Source: Trueperella sp.
Lineage (GTDB): Bacteria; Actinomycetota; Actinomycetes; Actinomycetales; Actinomycetaceae
Direction of reading: 5' to 3'
DNA: 64,000 bases
NCBI GenBank assembly: GCA_030532125.1
Contig: JAUNLU010000004.1
Location: forward strand, 37,960 to 101,959
Below, in pieces: positions 25,722 through 35,403 of the stretch (the stretch's first letter is position 1; each line of letters begins with the position of its first letter). The notes under the pieces were generated by a model. It searched no databases. It was not told the origin of the DNA and saw only the letters and a list, made by a program, of their open reading frames with translations. A program made the translations under genes and the position numbers.

Positions 25722-28376
25722 ATGAATAACGAATCCGCATTGCTCGCTCACACGGAGGTTCCGGATCGGGCTTCTCTCGACGGCCTAGAAGAACGCTGGG
25801 GGAAGATTTGGGACGATGAAGGCACCTACACTTTTGACACAGAAACCACACGGGAAGCCGTCTACTCGATAGATACTCCCCCGCCGACCGTTTCGGGGTC
25901 ACTACATGTAGGGCACGTTTTTTCCTACACCCACACTGATTTGATGGCGCGCTACCAACGTATGCGCGGCAAGAACGTGTTTTACCCCATGGGCTGGGAT
26001 GACAACGGCCTACCCACTGAACGGCGCGTACAAAACTACTATGGCGTACGCTGCGAACCTTCCCTCCCCTACGACCCAGACTTTGAACCACCACAGCGCG
26101 GCGGAGAGGGCAAGTCGGTTAAAATGGCCGACCAAACCCCGATTTCTCGGCGTAATTTCATTGAGCTGTGCTGGGAATTAACTGAAGCAGACGAACAGCA
26201 ATTTGAAGCATTGTGGCGCCATTTGGGGCTGTCGGTAGACTGGTCACAGCACTATCAGACCATCGGCTCGAAAGCACAAAAGGTGGCGCAGGCAGCTTTC
26301 TTGCGCAACCTAGAACGCGGTGAGGCCTATCAGGCACAGGCCCCGGGGCTGTGGGATATCACGTTCCAAACTGCGGTAGCACAGGCGGAGCTAGAAGCGC
26401 GAGATTACCCCGGCGCCTACCATGCGCTGGCTTTCCACGCGGCAGACTCCGACGTCGTCATCGAAACCACTCGCCCGGAACTATTACCGGCCTGTGTGGC
26501 ACTGATTGCCCACCCGGATGATGAACGCTACCAACCACTTTTCGGTACCACGGTGAAGACGCCGGTATTCGGGATGGAAGTTCCAGTATTGGCCCACCCC
26601 GGTGCGGAGATGGACAAGGGTTCCGGTATCGCCATGTGCTGTACTTTTGGCGATTTGGTTGATGTGCAGTGGTGGCGGGAACTGAAACTGCCGATGCACT
26701 CGGTGCTGGGTAAAGATGGCCGGCTGGTGCGCAATATTCCAGACTGGATTGTTGACCCGCAGGGCCGGGAAGTTTATGGCGAGATGGCTGGGAAAACTAC
26801 TTTCACAGCGCGCAAGATCCTAGTGGAGAAACTGCAGGAGACCGGCGAAATGCTGGGCGAGCCGGAACCAACCCAGCGCAAAGCTAACTTCTTTGAAAAA
26901 GGCGATAAGCCGCTGGAGATCGTTACTTCGCGGCAGTGGTATCTGCGTAATGGTGGCCGCGCCTATCAGGAAGCCAACGGAAAAGATCTGCGGGAGAATC
27001 TGCTCGAGCGCGGTAAAGAACTAGAATTTCACCCGAATTTCATGCGCGTACGCTACAACAACTGGGTAGAAGGGCTGAATACTGACTGGCTGATTTCTCG
27101 GCAGCGGTTCTTTGGCGTCCCACTCCCCCTGTGGTACCAGGTGGACGAAAATGGCGAAGTCAATTACGACGCCGTTTTGACCCCTGATTTTGCGCAGCTG
27201 CCAGTTGACCCCACCACGGATTGCCCACCGGGGTTTGCCGAGGCACAGCGCGGCGTTCCCGGCGGATTCGTAGGCGAAGTGGACATTATGGACACTTGGG
27301 CTACCTCTTCGCTCAGCCCGCAAATTGCTGGTGGCTGGCTGACTGACGACCAACTGTTCCAGAATGTCTACCCGATGGATGTTCGGCCGCAAGGTCAGGA
27401 CATCATCCGCACCTGGCTGTTCTCTACCGTGGACCGCGCCCATCTGGAATTTGGCGCACTACCTTGGAAACATGCCGCTATTTCGGGGTGGATTTTGGAC
27501 CCAGATCGGAAGAAGATGTCGAAGTCGAAGGGCAACGTCGTCACCCCAATGGGGCTGTTGGAAAAGCACGGCTCGGATGCGGTGCGGTACTGGGCGGCGG
27601 CAGCGCGGCTCGGCACGGATGCCACTTTCGATGAACAGCAAATGAAGATCGGCCGCCGGCTGGCAATGAAAGTTCTGAATGCAGCTAAGTTTGCATTGCA
27701 GATGTCCGGTGGAGATGCCCCGGTAGATTTGGACGCTACGGCAGTTACCGAAAAACTTGACCAAGCCATGTGTGCGCGCTTGGGGGAAGTGGTGGCGCAG
27801 GCAACCAAATCATTCGACAATTATGACCATGCCCACGCGCTGGAAGTCACCGAGAGCGCGTTCTGGGATTTCTGTGACAACTACCTAGAACTGGTAAAAG
27901 ACCGCGCATATGACCGAGACGGCGTGCTGGCAGCATCTGGTGCGGCGGCGGCAGTGCGTTCGGCGCGGGTAGCGTTGAATATCTCGATTGATACTTTCTT
28001 GCGGCTGCTGGCGCCATACTTGCCGTATGCCACCGCGGAAGTGTGGTCGTGGTACCGCACCGGTTCGGTACACCGGGCAGCTTGGCCAACTGCGCAGCCA
28101 TTGACTGCGGCTGGGCAAGGCACTGCACCAGAACTAGTAGATGCAGCTGGGGAAGCTCTGGCCGCATTGCGCAAGATTAAGTCGGAGCAGAAGGTTTCGC
28201 AGCGCACCTCCTATGATTCGGTGCGGCTAGAAGTACCACAAGCTGACCTGGCTGCCACTGAAGAAGTGCTGAGCGATGTGCGGGCAGCCGCACACGTACA
28301 GGGCACACTCGACCTAGTAGGTAGCGATGTGGAGCAACCGGTAGTAACCGATTTCCAACTAAATATCGAAAAATAG
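25722..28376 (+). CDS. valS: Valyl-tRNA synthetase
   Basis: ValRS charges tRNA-Val and edits threonine. The 884-residue protein has PPPTVSGSLHVGHVFSYTHTD near residue 52 with the HVGH box, and GWDDNGLPTERRVQNYYG near 90. The editing domain contains ETTRPELLPACVAL near 247. The class I KMSKS motif is KKMSKSKGNVVTP near residue 597. The tRNA-binding arm is shorter than in many ValRS and lacks the long C-terminal coiled coil, as in the actinobacterial compact form. The Shine-Dalgarno is weak. It is divergent from the CofE-like gene; an acyl-CoA synthetase follows after a hairpin. Confidence 0.95.
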   Translation: MNNESALLAHTEVPDRASLDGLEERWGKIWDDEGTYTFDTETTREAVYSIDTPPPTVSGSLHVGHVFSYTHTDLMARYQRMRGKNVFYPMGWDDNGLPTERRVQNYYGVRCEPSLPYDPDFEPPQRGGEGKSVKMADQTPISRRNFIELCWELTEADEQQFEALWRHLGLSVDWSQHYQTIGSKAQKVAQAAFLRNLERGEAYQAQAPGLWDITFQTAVAQAELEARDYPGAYHALAFHAADSDVVIETTRPELLPACVALIAHPDDERYQPLFGTTVKTPVFGMEVPVLAHPGAEMDKGSGIAMCCTFGDLVDVQWWRELKLPMHSVLGKDGRLVRNIPDWIVDPQGREVYGEMAGKTTFTARKILVEKLQETGEMLGEPEPTQRKANFFEKGDKPLEIVTSRQWYLRNGGRAYQEANGKDLRENLLERGKELEFHPNFMRVRYNNWVEGLNTDWLISRQRFFGVPLPLWYQVDENGEVNYDAVLTPDFAQLPVDPTTDCPPGFAEAQRGVPGGFVGEVDIMDTWATSSLSPQIAGGWLTDDQLFQNVYPMDVRPQGQDIIRTWLFSTVDRAHLEFGALPWKHAAISGWILDPDRKKMSKSKGNVVTPMGLLEKHGSDAVRYWAAAARLGTDATFDEQQMKIGRRLAMKVLNAAKFALQMSGGDAPVDLDATAVTEKLDQAMCARLGEVVAQATKSFDNYDHAHALEVTESAFWDFCDNYLELVKDRAYDRDGVLAASGAAAAVRSARVALNISIDTFLRLLAPYLPYATAEVWSWYRTGSVHRAAWPTAQPLTAAGQGTAPELVDAAGEALAALRKIKSEQKVSQRTSYDSVRLEVPQADLAATEEVLSDVRAAAHVQGTLDLVGSDVEQPVVTDFQLNIEK

Positions 28377-28384
28377 GGGTGAGC

Positions 28385-28415
28385 GTTCGGGAGTGACATT
28401 ATGTACCTCCCGAAC
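28385..28415 (+). terminator. Hairpin between valS and acyl-CoA synthetase
   Basis: Arms GTTCGGGAG (28385-28393) and CTCCCGAAC (28407-28415) pair perfectly around a 13-base loop, beginning nine bases after the valS stop. No T-run follows, so it may be a weak or Rho-assisted terminator or an RNA-processing stem. Confidence 0.4.
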
Positions 28416-28464
28416 AACCTCCGCAGTACAACCACAATCAACTGCGTCTAGGGAGAGGAATACC

Positions 28465-30312
28465 TTGACCCATAAAGCAGAATCCGAGTCCGTTACTCAC
28501 CGCGGTTATTCCGCTGCGCCGGTGCATATCGAGGTACCGGCTGCTCTGACAATACCGAAAGTTTTGCGGCAAAAAGCGACGGAGCGCCCCCGCGAAGTGG
28601 CAATTGAACGCAAGTCAGCGCTAGGTAATTCCTGGGTGTCCGTTACCTGGAAAGAATTTATGACGGAGATTCAGGCGGTAGCGCGCGGTCTGATTGCGCT
28701 GGGAGTACAACCGGGAGACAATGTGGCGCTGATGGCGCACACCTCTTATGAGTGGGCGCTATTTGATTTTGCTATCCAGTTTGCGGGTGGCTGTGCCATC
28801 CCGATCTACGAAACCTCCTCCACTAGTCAGGCCGAGTGGATTATTAAAGATGCCAAAATAAAATGGGCCATCGTAGAAAACATTGCGATGCGGGACGTAT
28901 TGCAACCTATCTACAAGCGCAAAACTGCCGAACGAGTATTCGTTATTGCAGAAGACGCCGTCGCTCGGATTACCCGGTTGGGCTCAGCCAAGTATGACGC
29001 CGAAATTGACGCCCGGATAGATGCACAAAACGCCGATACCCTGTGGACGGTGGTCTACACTTCGGGGACTACTGGTAAACCAAAAGGCGTGGAGCTTACC
29101 CAACGCAATATCCTGCATCTGTGCCTAAATGGGCCAATCGACCCCAATCTCGCCCCGATTTTTAGCGGTAAAGGCAATCGCACCCTGCTATTCCTGCCGA
29201 TGGCGCATGTTTTCGCCCGGTTCATCAATATGGTGATGCTGATGTCGGATACAGTAGTGGGCTATTCCCCCGATATTCGCAATCTGCTATCTGACCTACA
29301 AACTTTCAAGCCGAAATTTATGCTCGGCGTGCCGCGAGTTTTTGAAAAGGTGTACAACGCAGCGGATGCCCGCGCTGGCAGCGGTTTCCAACTGCGGATG
29401 TTCCGGCATTTTGCGGAAGTCGCTATTGAGTACTCCAAGGCGCTCGATACCCCGCAAGGGCCATCTATTCGGCTGCGGGCCGAGCACGAGCTAGGTGACC
29501 GGCTTATCTACAGCAAAATCCGTGACATCTTCGGTGGCGATCTGAAATACATTATTTCTGGTGGCGCACCGCTCGGAGAGAGGCTGGGATATTTCTTCCG
29601 CGGTATTGGGCTACCAATTTTGGAAGGCTACGGCCTGACCGAATCCTGCGCCCCGACCGCCGTCAACCGCGTCGGTAATATCAGAATCGGATCGGTGGGG
29701 CTGCCCTACCCAGGCACCGCGATGAAGATTTCCCCAGAGGGGGAGATCCTGCTGCAGGGCGACCATATTTTCCGGGGCTACCGTGGCGACAGCAAGGCCA
29801 CGGCAGCTGCGTTCACTGAAGATGGCTGGCTGCAAACTGGCGATATGGGGCAGATTGATTCCGAAGGTTTCCTGTGGGTTACCGGGCGCAAGAAAGAACT
29901 GATCGTCACTGCCGGCGGTAAAAATGTGGCGCCAGCTCCGCTGGAAGATCAGCTGCGCTCCCACCCGATCATTTCGCAGGTATTGGTAATAGGCGATAAG
30001 AAACCTTTTATTGCCGCGCTTATTACTCTGGATGAGGAGGCGCTCCCCCAGTGGGCGGCGAGCCAAGGACTGGAACCAATACCAGCTGGCACTGCCTACA
30101 CCGACCCGCAAATTTTGGCGGCTATTGATAGCGCAGTTAAAAAGGTAAATACTACGGTGTCGCGGGCGGAGTCGATTCGGAAATTCAAAGTACTCCCCTA
30201 TGACTTCACTACTGGAAATGGGTATCTCACGCCGTCGATGAAAGTGCGCCGCAAAGAAGTACTCGAAGGATTCGCGGACGAAATCGAAGAGATCTACTCT
30301 GCCAAAAAGTAA
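28465..30312 (+). CDS. Long-chain fatty acid--CoA ligase (FadD15-like)
   Basis: An acyl-adenylating enzyme activating fatty acids to acyl-CoA for lipid synthesis or turnover. The AMP-binding loop YTSGTTGKPKGVELTQRN is near residue 197. GYGLTESCAPTAVN near 390 and TGDMGQIDSEGFLWVTGRKKELI near 460 follow, and a conserved lysine near the C terminus is in TPSMKVRRKEV. The arrangement matches the FadD15 long-chain group of actinobacteria. The open frame begins at 28393, but AGAGGAATACC immediately before a TTG at 28465 and the loss of low-complexity residues favour 28465 (615 residues). It is on the valS strand 88 bases downstream. Confidence 0.92.
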   Translation: MTHKAESESVTHRGYSAAPVHIEVPAALTIPKVLRQKATERPREVAIERKSALGNSWVSVTWKEFMTEIQAVARGLIALGVQPGDNVALMAHTSYEWALFDFAIQFAGGCAIPIYETSSTSQAEWIIKDAKIKWAIVENIAMRDVLQPIYKRKTAERVFVIAEDAVARITRLGSAKYDAEIDARIDAQNADTLWTVVYTSGTTGKPKGVELTQRNILHLCLNGPIDPNLAPIFSGKGNRTLLFLPMAHVFARFINMVMLMSDTVVGYSPDIRNLLSDLQTFKPKFMLGVPRVFEKVYNAADARAGSGFQLRMFRHFAEVAIEYSKALDTPQGPSIRLRAEHELGDRLIYSKIRDIFGGDLKYIISGGAPLGERLGYFFRGIGLPILEGYGLTESCAPTAVNRVGNIRIGSVGLPYPGTAMKISPEGEILLQGDHIFRGYRGDSKATAAAFTEDGWLQTGDMGQIDSEGFLWVTGRKKELIVTAGGKNVAPAPLEDQLRSHPIISQVLVIGDKKPFIAALITLDEEALPQWAASQGLEPIPAGTAYTDPQILAAIDSAVKKVNTTVSRAESIRKFKVLPYDFTTGNGYLTPSMKVRRKEVLEGFADEIEEIYSAKK

Positions 30313-30318
30313 GTGCTA

Positions 30319-30392
30319 GCGCCCGGTGCTATCCTAACTTGGCCCGCACACAGTGTTAACCTAACTGGGCCTGCGCCCGGCGTCCTAATAGA
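30319..30392. repeat. Degenerate tandem repeat, about 26-28 bp unit
   Basis: Between the acyl-CoA synthetase and chorismate mutase genes, GCGCCCGGTGCTATCCTAACT, CGCACACAGTGTTAACCTAACT and GCGCCCGGCGTCCTAATA follow one another. Each has a GC-rich head and a CCTAA(CT) tail, giving two and a half imperfect copies. It occupies most of the 128-base gap. No coding or terminator role is evident. Confidence 0.5.
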
Positions 30393-30440
30393 TTTGCCCT
30401 CAGTAACTTAGTTTTTGCTCTCACTACCGTAAAGCAGCGG

Positions 30441-30749
30441 TTACTGGCTGGCGGCGATGTCTTCATGGTGGCGGATCACTTCTGCCACAATGAACTTTAG
30501 GAATTTCTCAGCAAATACCGGATCCAGCCCAGATTCTTCTGCCAGCTGACGCAACCGCGCCACCTGTTCCTTTTCTCGAGCCGGATCAGAGGGCGGTAAA
30601 TTCCGCTCCGCTTTAAGATGTCCAACTTGTTGGGTACACCGGAAACGCTCAGCCAAAATATGCACTAGCGCGGCGTCGAGATTATCAATCGTATTCCGAA
30701 AGGATACGAGCTCTGCCGGGATCTGAGCTGCAGTATTGTGGTCAGGCAT
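30441..30749 (-). CDS. Chorismate mutase, AroQ type
   Basis: A 102-residue, all-helical AroQ-class chorismate mutase, converting chorismate to prephenate for phenylalanine and tyrosine synthesis. LVSFRNTIDNLDAALVHILAERFRC has the conserved first-helix Arg and the Asn-x-x-Asp pattern, and QQVGHLKAERNLPPSDPAREKEQV supplies the Lys, Arg and downstream Arg/Glu residues. The ATG at 30749 with a GGGGGT just before is preferred over a frame opening at 30785. It is downstream of clpX on the same strand, 48 bases away. A secreted form is excluded because there is no signal peptide. Confidence 0.88.
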   Translation of the reverse strand: MPDHNTAAQIPAELVSFRNTIDNLDAALVHILAERFRCTQQVGHLKAERNLPPSDPAREKEQVARLRQLAEESGLDPVFAEKFLKFIVAEVIRHHEDIAASQ

Positions 30750-30797
30750 TTTACCCCCTACGCATAGAACGCGATTTGCCGCCATAGCCGCAGCGGG

Positions 30798-32084
30798 CTA
30801 GGCAGTGCGATTAGAGCTCTTCAATAACAACTTTGGCGATGCCCCAGACTTGAGCACGCCTTCAGTCACCACTACTTTTTCTACGTCATCCCGAGACGGT
30901 AGTTCAAACATTAGATCGCCCAACAGGCTCTCCATAATGGAACGCAGTCCCCGCGCTCCAGTACCCCGCTCGATAGCTTCTCGGGCAATCTGTTGCAGCG
31001 CCGGTTTAGTGATCTCCAGCTGCACCCCGTCCATCTCAAAGATCTTTTGATACTGCTTAAGCAGTGCATTACGCGGCTCCGTCAGGATTTTCACCAGATC
31101 TTTTTCAGTTAGATCCTCAGTGGCAGCGATAATCGGCAACCGCCCTACCAGTTCTGGAATTAGCCCAAACTTATGCAGATCGTCTGGCGTTACTTCCTTG
31201 AAAATCTCTGCGCCCTGGTCGCTCTCATGCAGTTTGGAGCCGAACCCTATGCCGCGCCGCCCGGCGCGAGACGAGACGATGTCCTCCATCCCAGCGAATG
31301 CGCCCGCCAAGATAAACAGGATATTTGCGGTGTTGATTTCAATGAAGTCCTGCTGCGGATGTTTACGCCCACCTTGCGGCGGCACCTGCGCGACCGTGCC
31401 CTCAATAATCTTCAGCAGTGCCTGCTGCACCCCTTCGCCGGAGACGTCACGGGTAATTGACGGGTTCTCGGATTTGCGCGAGATTTTATCAATTTCGTCA
31501 ACATAAATGATGCCGTGCTCGGCGCGGGAAACGTCGTCATCCGCAGCTTGGATGAGTTTCAGCAAGATGTTTTCGACGTCCTCACCCACATAGCCCGCCT
31601 CAGTCAAGGCAGTAGCATCCGCAATCGCAAATGGTACGTCGAGGATGCGCGCCAACGACTGCGCCAGATAAGTCTTGCCAGTGCCAGTTGGGCCCATCAG
31701 CAAGATATTGGATTTGCCGATTTCGACGTTGTCACTAGGTTTTTCTAGGCTCTTGCCATTCGCTGTGGCAGTGCTGACCTTGGCCTGCGCCCGATTGCGT
31801 TTGTAGTGGTTGTAGACCGCCACTGCCAGCGCACGCTTTGCGGAGTCCTGCCCAATAACGTATTCGTTCAGGAATTCGTATATTTCTTGCGGCTTGGGGA
31901 GCTCTTGCTCGGCGCGCTCAGCTTCTTCTTGACCGAGTTCTTCGGCGATGATCTCATTGCACAGCTCGATACACTCGTTGCAGATGTACACCCCGGATCC
32001 GGTAATAAGTTTCCGGACCTGGCGTTGACTCTTCTGGCAAAACGAGCACTTGAGCATGTCCGCAGCATCTACGGTTCGAGTCAT
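30798..32084 (-). CDS. clpX: ATP-dependent Clp protease ATP-binding subunit ClpX
   Basis: ClpX is the AAA+ unfoldase feeding substrates to ClpP. The 428-residue protein has the N-terminal zinc domain [16 protein letters not shown]...CNECIELC (residues 12-43), Walker [18 protein letters not shown] near 131, Walker [15 protein letters not shown] near 195, and the sensor-2 [17 protein letters not shown] near 383. An IGFGSKL stretch near 290 corresponds to the ClpP-binding loop region. GAGAGGTAAGG precedes the ATG. clpP2 and clpP1 lie upstream on the same strand, separated by a 272-base gap with a tandem repeat. Confidence 0.97.
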   Translation of the reverse strand: MTRTVDAADMLKCSFCQKSQRQVRKLITGSGVYICNECIELCNEIIAEELGQEEAERAEQELPKPQEIYEFLNEYVIGQDSAKRALAVAVYNHYKRNRAQAKVSTATANGKSLEKPSDNVEIGKSNILLMGPTGTGKTYLAQSLARILDVPFAIADATALTEAGYVGEDVENILLKLIQAADDDVSRAEHGIIYVDEIDKISRKSENPSITRDVSGEGVQQALLKIIEGTVAQVPPQGGRKHPQQDFIEINTANILFILAGAFAGMEDIVSSRAGRRGIGFGSKLHESDQGAEIFKEVTPDDLHKFGLIPELVGRLPIIAATEDLTEKDLVKILTEPRNALLKQYQKIFEMDGVQLEITKPALQQIAREAIERGTGARGLRSIMESLLGDLMFELPSRDDVEKVVVTEGVLKSGASPKLLLKSSNRTA

Positions 32085-32154
32085 CCTTACCTCTCCGCTA
32101 AATCCAGCAGTGCACTATCATTCCACACCATTTAGCGGTCACCTGCCAGTGGAC

Positions 32155-32244
32155 GCACCGAATGTGGACCAACTGTTGACGGGTGCACCTAATATGGGAC
32201 AACTGTTAGTGGACGCACTAAATGGGAGCCGACTGGTAGCGGGG
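32155..32244. repeat. Three tandem 30-bp degenerate repeats between clpX and clpP2
   Basis: Units start at 32155, 32185 and 32215 (GCACCGAATGTGGACCAACT, GCACCTAATATGGGACAACT, GCACTAAATGGGAGCCGACT), each followed by a GTTG/GTTA/GGTA spacer that completes exactly 30 bases. The last unit, with its lead-in TGGAC, resembles TGGACCGCACTAAAGGGG at 36079. Read as plus-strand codons they give a ten-residue repeat (APNVDQLLTG), but the frame is probably not a gene. Function unknown. Confidence 0.75.
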
Positions 32245-32356
32245 GTGACGCTAATTGCCCGGTTCGGCGGCATTCTGCCCGATAAAGCCCTGCAGACCGA
32301 ACACCACCAGGATAGTTACCTGACTATCACTCCCGCCCAACGAGCCGTTTTTCCAG

Positions 32357-33046
32357 CTAGTTGGCGCCCTGCTCGGTCGGCGTCTTACGGGAAACCAAAA
32401 CCTGATCTACCAGACCGTACTCTTTTGCCTGCTCAGCAGTCAAAATCTTATCTCGCTTGATATCTTTAGCGATCTGCTCTGCAGAAGTACCCGAGTGCTG
32501 TGCCAGCGTATCGATTAGCCACTGGTTCATCCGCTCGATTTCGTCCGCCACAATCGCAATATCCGAGGCCTGACCCTGCACGCCTGCCATTGCCGGTTCG
32601 TGAATCAGCACCCGCGCATTTGGCAGCGCCAGCCGCCGACCGGGCGATCCGGCTGCCAACAGCACTGCTGCAGCCGAAGCGGCCTGCCCTAAACACACGG
32701 TCTGGATCTGCGGCTTTATGTACTGCATAGTGTCGTAAATAGCGGTCAGCGCTGTGAACGAGCCGCCCGGGGAATTGATGTACATAGTGATTGGCGATTC
32801 GGGATCCAGCGATTCCAGCACTAGCAGCTGTGCCATAACGTCGTCCGCCGAAGCGTCGTCTACTTGTACCCCCAAAAATACGATGCGATCCTCAAACAGC
32901 TTCGCATACGGATCTTGCCGCTTATAGCCGTATGGGGTGCGCTCCTCGAATTGCGGCAGTACATAGCGGTTAGTAGGCATCTGGGCAGTAGACATCTGCG
33001 CAGTGGACACGCCTGGGAAAAGTGGGTTAATTGGCTGATGCATCAT
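32357..33046 (-). CDS. clpP2: ATP-dependent Clp protease proteolytic subunit ClpP2
   Basis: One of two ClpP serine proteases. The 229-residue protein has EDRIVFLGVQVDDASADDV near residue 47, the nucleophile region VCLGQAASAAAVLLAAG near 115, the catalytic His in VLIHEPAM near 146, and the Asp in KEYGLVDQVL near 212. Actinobacterial ClpP1 and ClpP2 form a mixed two-ring protease with ClpX or ClpC1. The start follows the clpP1 stop by three bases, so the pair is co-translated. The N-terminal ~25 residues are Gln/Met/Thr-rich and could be a propeptide. Confidence 0.95.
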   Translation of the reverse strand: MMHQPINPLFPGVSTAQMSTAQMPTNRYVLPQFEERTPYGYKRQDPYAKLFEDRIVFLGVQVDDASADDVMAQLLVLESLDPESPITMYINSPGGSFTALTAIYDTMQYIKPQIQTVCLGQAASAAAVLLAAGSPGRRLALPNARVLIHEPAMAGVQGQASDIAIVADEIERMNQWLIDTLAQHSGTSAEQIAKDIKRDKILTAEQAKEYGLVDQVLVSRKTPTEQGAN

Positions 33047-33049
33047 CGA

Positions 33050-33679
33050 TTATTCATTCCCTTCAGTTCCCGAGTTGTCCATACCTCCGCCGCCGATTAC
33101 CGCCGTGGAGTTAGTGATGATGTGGTCGACAAAGCCGTAGTCCAGCGCTTCTTGGGCGGTGAACCAGTAGTCGCGATCAGAATCGGTCAAGATCTGTTCC
33201 ACTGTTTTGCCGGTATGCTTGGCGTTCAGCTCAGAGAGCTCTTGCTTCATCTGCAGAATGAGGTCAGCGTTGATGCGGATATCGGTAGCAGTACCGCCTG
33301 CACCCCCCAGGGGTTGATGCATGAGCACGCGAGTGTGCGGAGTGATGTAGCGCTTGCCCTTGGCGCCCGCACTAAGCAAGAACTGCCCCATCGACGCAGC
33401 TAGGCCCATGCCTACGGTTGCCACATCCGGCTTAACATATTGCATGGTGTCGTAGATGGCCATGCCAGCAGTTACCGAGCCGCCCGGTGAGTTGATGTAC
33501 AGGAAAATGTCTTTTTCTGGATCCTCTGCTGCCAACAGCAGTAGCTGGGCACAGATGATATTGGCATTCTGATCACGAACTTCATCACCTAGCCAGATGA
33601 TGCGTTCTTTCAACAGGCGGTTAAAAGTTGAATCTCCCAGCCCAAAATTCTGACCCTCGGTGGCGAGCTGTGGCACCAT
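33050..33679 (-). CDS. clpP1: ATP-dependent Clp protease proteolytic subunit ClpP1
   Basis: The partner ClpP subunit. The protein shows [20 protein letters not shown], the nucleophile region [20 protein letters not shown], the catalytic His in [10 protein letters not shown], and the Asp in [10 protein letters not shown]. The longest frame begins at 33691, but its codons ATGGAGGAGGAA are themselves the Shine-Dalgarno for the next ATG at 33679. The shorter start MVPQLATEG (209 residues) is therefore preferred. It is first in clpP1-clpP2, after a double hairpin that separates it from tig. Confidence 0.95.
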   Translation of the reverse strand: MVPQLATEGQNFGLGDSTFNRLLKERIIWLGDEVRDQNANIICAQLLLLAAEDPEKDIFLYINSPGGSVTAGMAIYDTMQYVKPDVATVGMGLAASMGQFLLSAGAKGKRYITPHTRVLMHQPLGGAGGTATDIRINADLILQMKQELSELNAKHTGKTVEQILTDSDRDYWFTAQEALDYGFVDHIITNSTAVIGGGGMDNSGTEGNE

Positions 33680-33754
33680 TTCCTCCTCCATCTGTGCTGC
33701 CGGTTGTTGGCATTATGTTTCCGGCCAACTGCTTCTTGAACATTAGCGCGTTAG

Positions 33755-33790
33755 AGCGAAAAAACCGCGCTGGAACGCGGTTTTTTCGCT
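33755..33790. terminator. Bidirectional intrinsic terminator between tig and clpP1
   Basis: AGCGAAAAAACCGCG (33755-33769) pairs perfectly with CGCGGTTTTTTCGCT (33776-33790) across a six-base loop. A GC core flanked by six A and six T gives a proper U-tract on both strands. It ends tig transcription on the minus strand. Confidence 0.9.
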
Positions 33791-33792
33791 GA

Positions 33793-33832
33793 TGGCGCAG
33801 GTGCGGAAAAGTAGGTTTTCGCACCTGCGCCA
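33793..33832 (-). terminator. Long hairpin directly after tig
   Basis: TGGCGCAGGTGCG...AAAA pairs with TTTTCGCACCTGCGCCA (33793-33832) with a single-base bulge. It lies 17 bases beyond the tig stop and is immediately followed by the 33755-33790 terminator. The two stacked stems form a tandem stop for tig. Confidence 0.75.
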
Positions 33833-33849
33833 GCTGAACGACGGCTAGA

Positions 33850-35403
33850 TTAATCCTCTAGTTTCGCCAGAATCGTCTTACGCGCTTTGCCGGCTTTCTC
33901 GGCTGCCAATACGCGCTGCTTTTCCGCCTCATCTGCCGACTCCACATAGGCAATAACTTCGTCTACCTTGTGTGCCGATGGATCGAATTCAGCATCCGAT
34001 TCCTTAGCAGATTCCTTGGCCGCAGCCTTAGCCGGCTTAGCGGACTTCTTGGCAGCGCCACCCTTTGGACCCTTGCGCGGTTCCCGCTGATTAGCGAAAT
34101 CAGGTTCCTGCTCACTTTCTGGAGCCTCACCCAATGCTGCCGTGACGTCAACCTTATTTCCGGCTTCGTCCACAATATTTGCCCGACGCAGCGCAGCAAT
34201 CAGTGCCTTATTCCGCGCCATCTCCGCGCTGAAAATATTCAGCTGACCGGAACCAGCCGCAGCTCGCACAAATTCATTCGGATCCATGCCGTACATCTGT
34301 GCCTGGGCAATTAGGAAGTCCAGCAGTTCCTCTTGCGAAACCTGGATAGCAAATGCTTGCGCATACCGATCCAACAGCACCTGCGTCTTCAACGCCTTGG
34401 CCACTTCACCACGTACTTCATCAGCGTGTGGATCGTCTGCTGCCTTCCCTTCATTTTCTAGGTGGTTGGCAACTTCCATTTCTACAACATTGTCCGCGAT
34501 CTCAAAGTCAGCTGCTTCCAGCAACATATCCGTCAGCTGCTGATAAGCCGGAGCGATCTGGCTAACTGCCTTACTCTTGGCAGCAGCTTCCCGCAGATCA
34601 TCCCGCAGCTCTGCAATCGTGTCGAACTCGGAAGCTAGCTGAGCAAACTCATCATCAGCCTCTGGCAGCACCGATTCTTTAACCGAGTGTACTTTGACCT
34701 GTACCTTAGCTTCTTCACCAGCATGTTCGCCGCCAACAAGCTTGGTGGTGAACTCTCGATCCTCGCCTGCTTTCGCGCCAGTCAGCGCTTCATCCTGACC
34801 ATCCAGCATGCTGTTCTCACCGATCTGGTACGAGAGACCAGCTACGTCGTCGATTTCTTCGCCGTCAATCGTGGCAGTCAAGTCAATATTTACGTAATCG
34901 CCTTCTTTAGCCGCGCGATCTACGCTGGTGAGGGTAGCAAAACGTTCGCGCAGCGAATCGAGCTCACGATCGACGTCTTCCTCCGTAACTTCGCCAGAGC
35001 CAACCTCTAGCGAGAAGTCTGCTGGATTAGGCAGGATGAAATCTGGGCGAACATCAACTTCAAACTCCACTTTCAGCGCAGTGGCGTCGTCCGTGCCCTT
35101 CATCTCCGGTACTTCCTTGATAGAAACTTCCGGAGCTGCCATCGGCAGTACGTCATTTTCCATCGCTACCTGCTGGTAGTAGTTATCCAGGTTGTCGTTG
35201 ATGGCCTGCTCAATGATGTAACCTTTGCCAATCTTGCCTTCCAATACCCGCAGCGGAACTCGGCCGGGGCGGAAGCCGGGGATATTCACCTGTTTGGCAA
35301 CAACTTTTGCAGCTTCTTCATAGGCCGGTTTGAATTCACCGGCAGGGACCTCGATGGTCATCTTCACGCGTGTATCGCTGAGGAACTCAACAGAATTCTG
35401 CAC
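33850..35403 (-). CDS. tig: Trigger factor with lysine/alanine-rich C-terminal extension
   Basis: Trigger factor is the ribosome-bound chaperone and prolyl isomerase. The 517-residue protein has the ribosome-docking region VPAGEFKPAYEEAAKVVAKQ and GFRPGRVPLRVLEGKIGKGYI (signature GFRxGxxP) near residue 42, the FKBP-like domain around 160-240, and the helical arms. About 110 C-terminal residues are atypical: a KKSAKPAKAAAKESAKES linker and then a final VDEVIAYVESADEAEKQRVL-type helical segment. The open frame reaches 35559, but the GTG at 35403 with GGAG eight bases upstream gives the family start VQNSVEFLSDTRVKMT. A tandem terminator follows. Confidence 0.94.
   Translation of the reverse strand: MQNSVEFLSDTRVKMTIEVPAGEFKPAYEEAAKVVAKQVNIPGFRPGRVPLRVLEGKIGKGYIIEQAINDNLDNYYQQVAMENDVLPMAAPEVSIKEVPEMKGTDDATALKVEFEVDVRPDFILPNPADFSLEVGSGEVTEEDVDRELDSLRERFATLTSVDRAAKEGDYVNIDLTATIDGEEIDDVAGLSYQIGENSMLDGQDEALTGAKAGEDREFTTKLVGGEHAGEEAKVQVKVHSVKESVLPEADDEFAQLASEFDTIAELRDDLREAAAKSKAVSQIAPAYQQLTDMLLEAADFEIADNVVEMEVANHLENEGKAADDPHADEVRGEVAKALKTQVLLDRYAQAFAIQVSQEELLDFLIAQAQMYGMDPNEFVRAAAGSGQLNIFSAEMARNKALIAALRRANIVDEAGNKVDVTAALGEAPESEQEPDFANQREPRKGPKGGAAKKSAKPAKAAAKESAKESDAEFDPSAHKVDEVIAYVESADEAEKQRVLAAEKAGKARKTILAKLED

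Noticed and set aside
32155..32244. Possible CRISPR array
   Set aside because: Units are directly adjacent and diverged, with no unique spacers and no cas genes.
32050..32460. Plus-strand frame containing a ten-residue repeat (APNVDQLLTG type)
   Set aside because: It runs antisense into clpX and clpP2, lacks a ribosome site, and the periodicity simply reflects the 30-bp DNA repeat.
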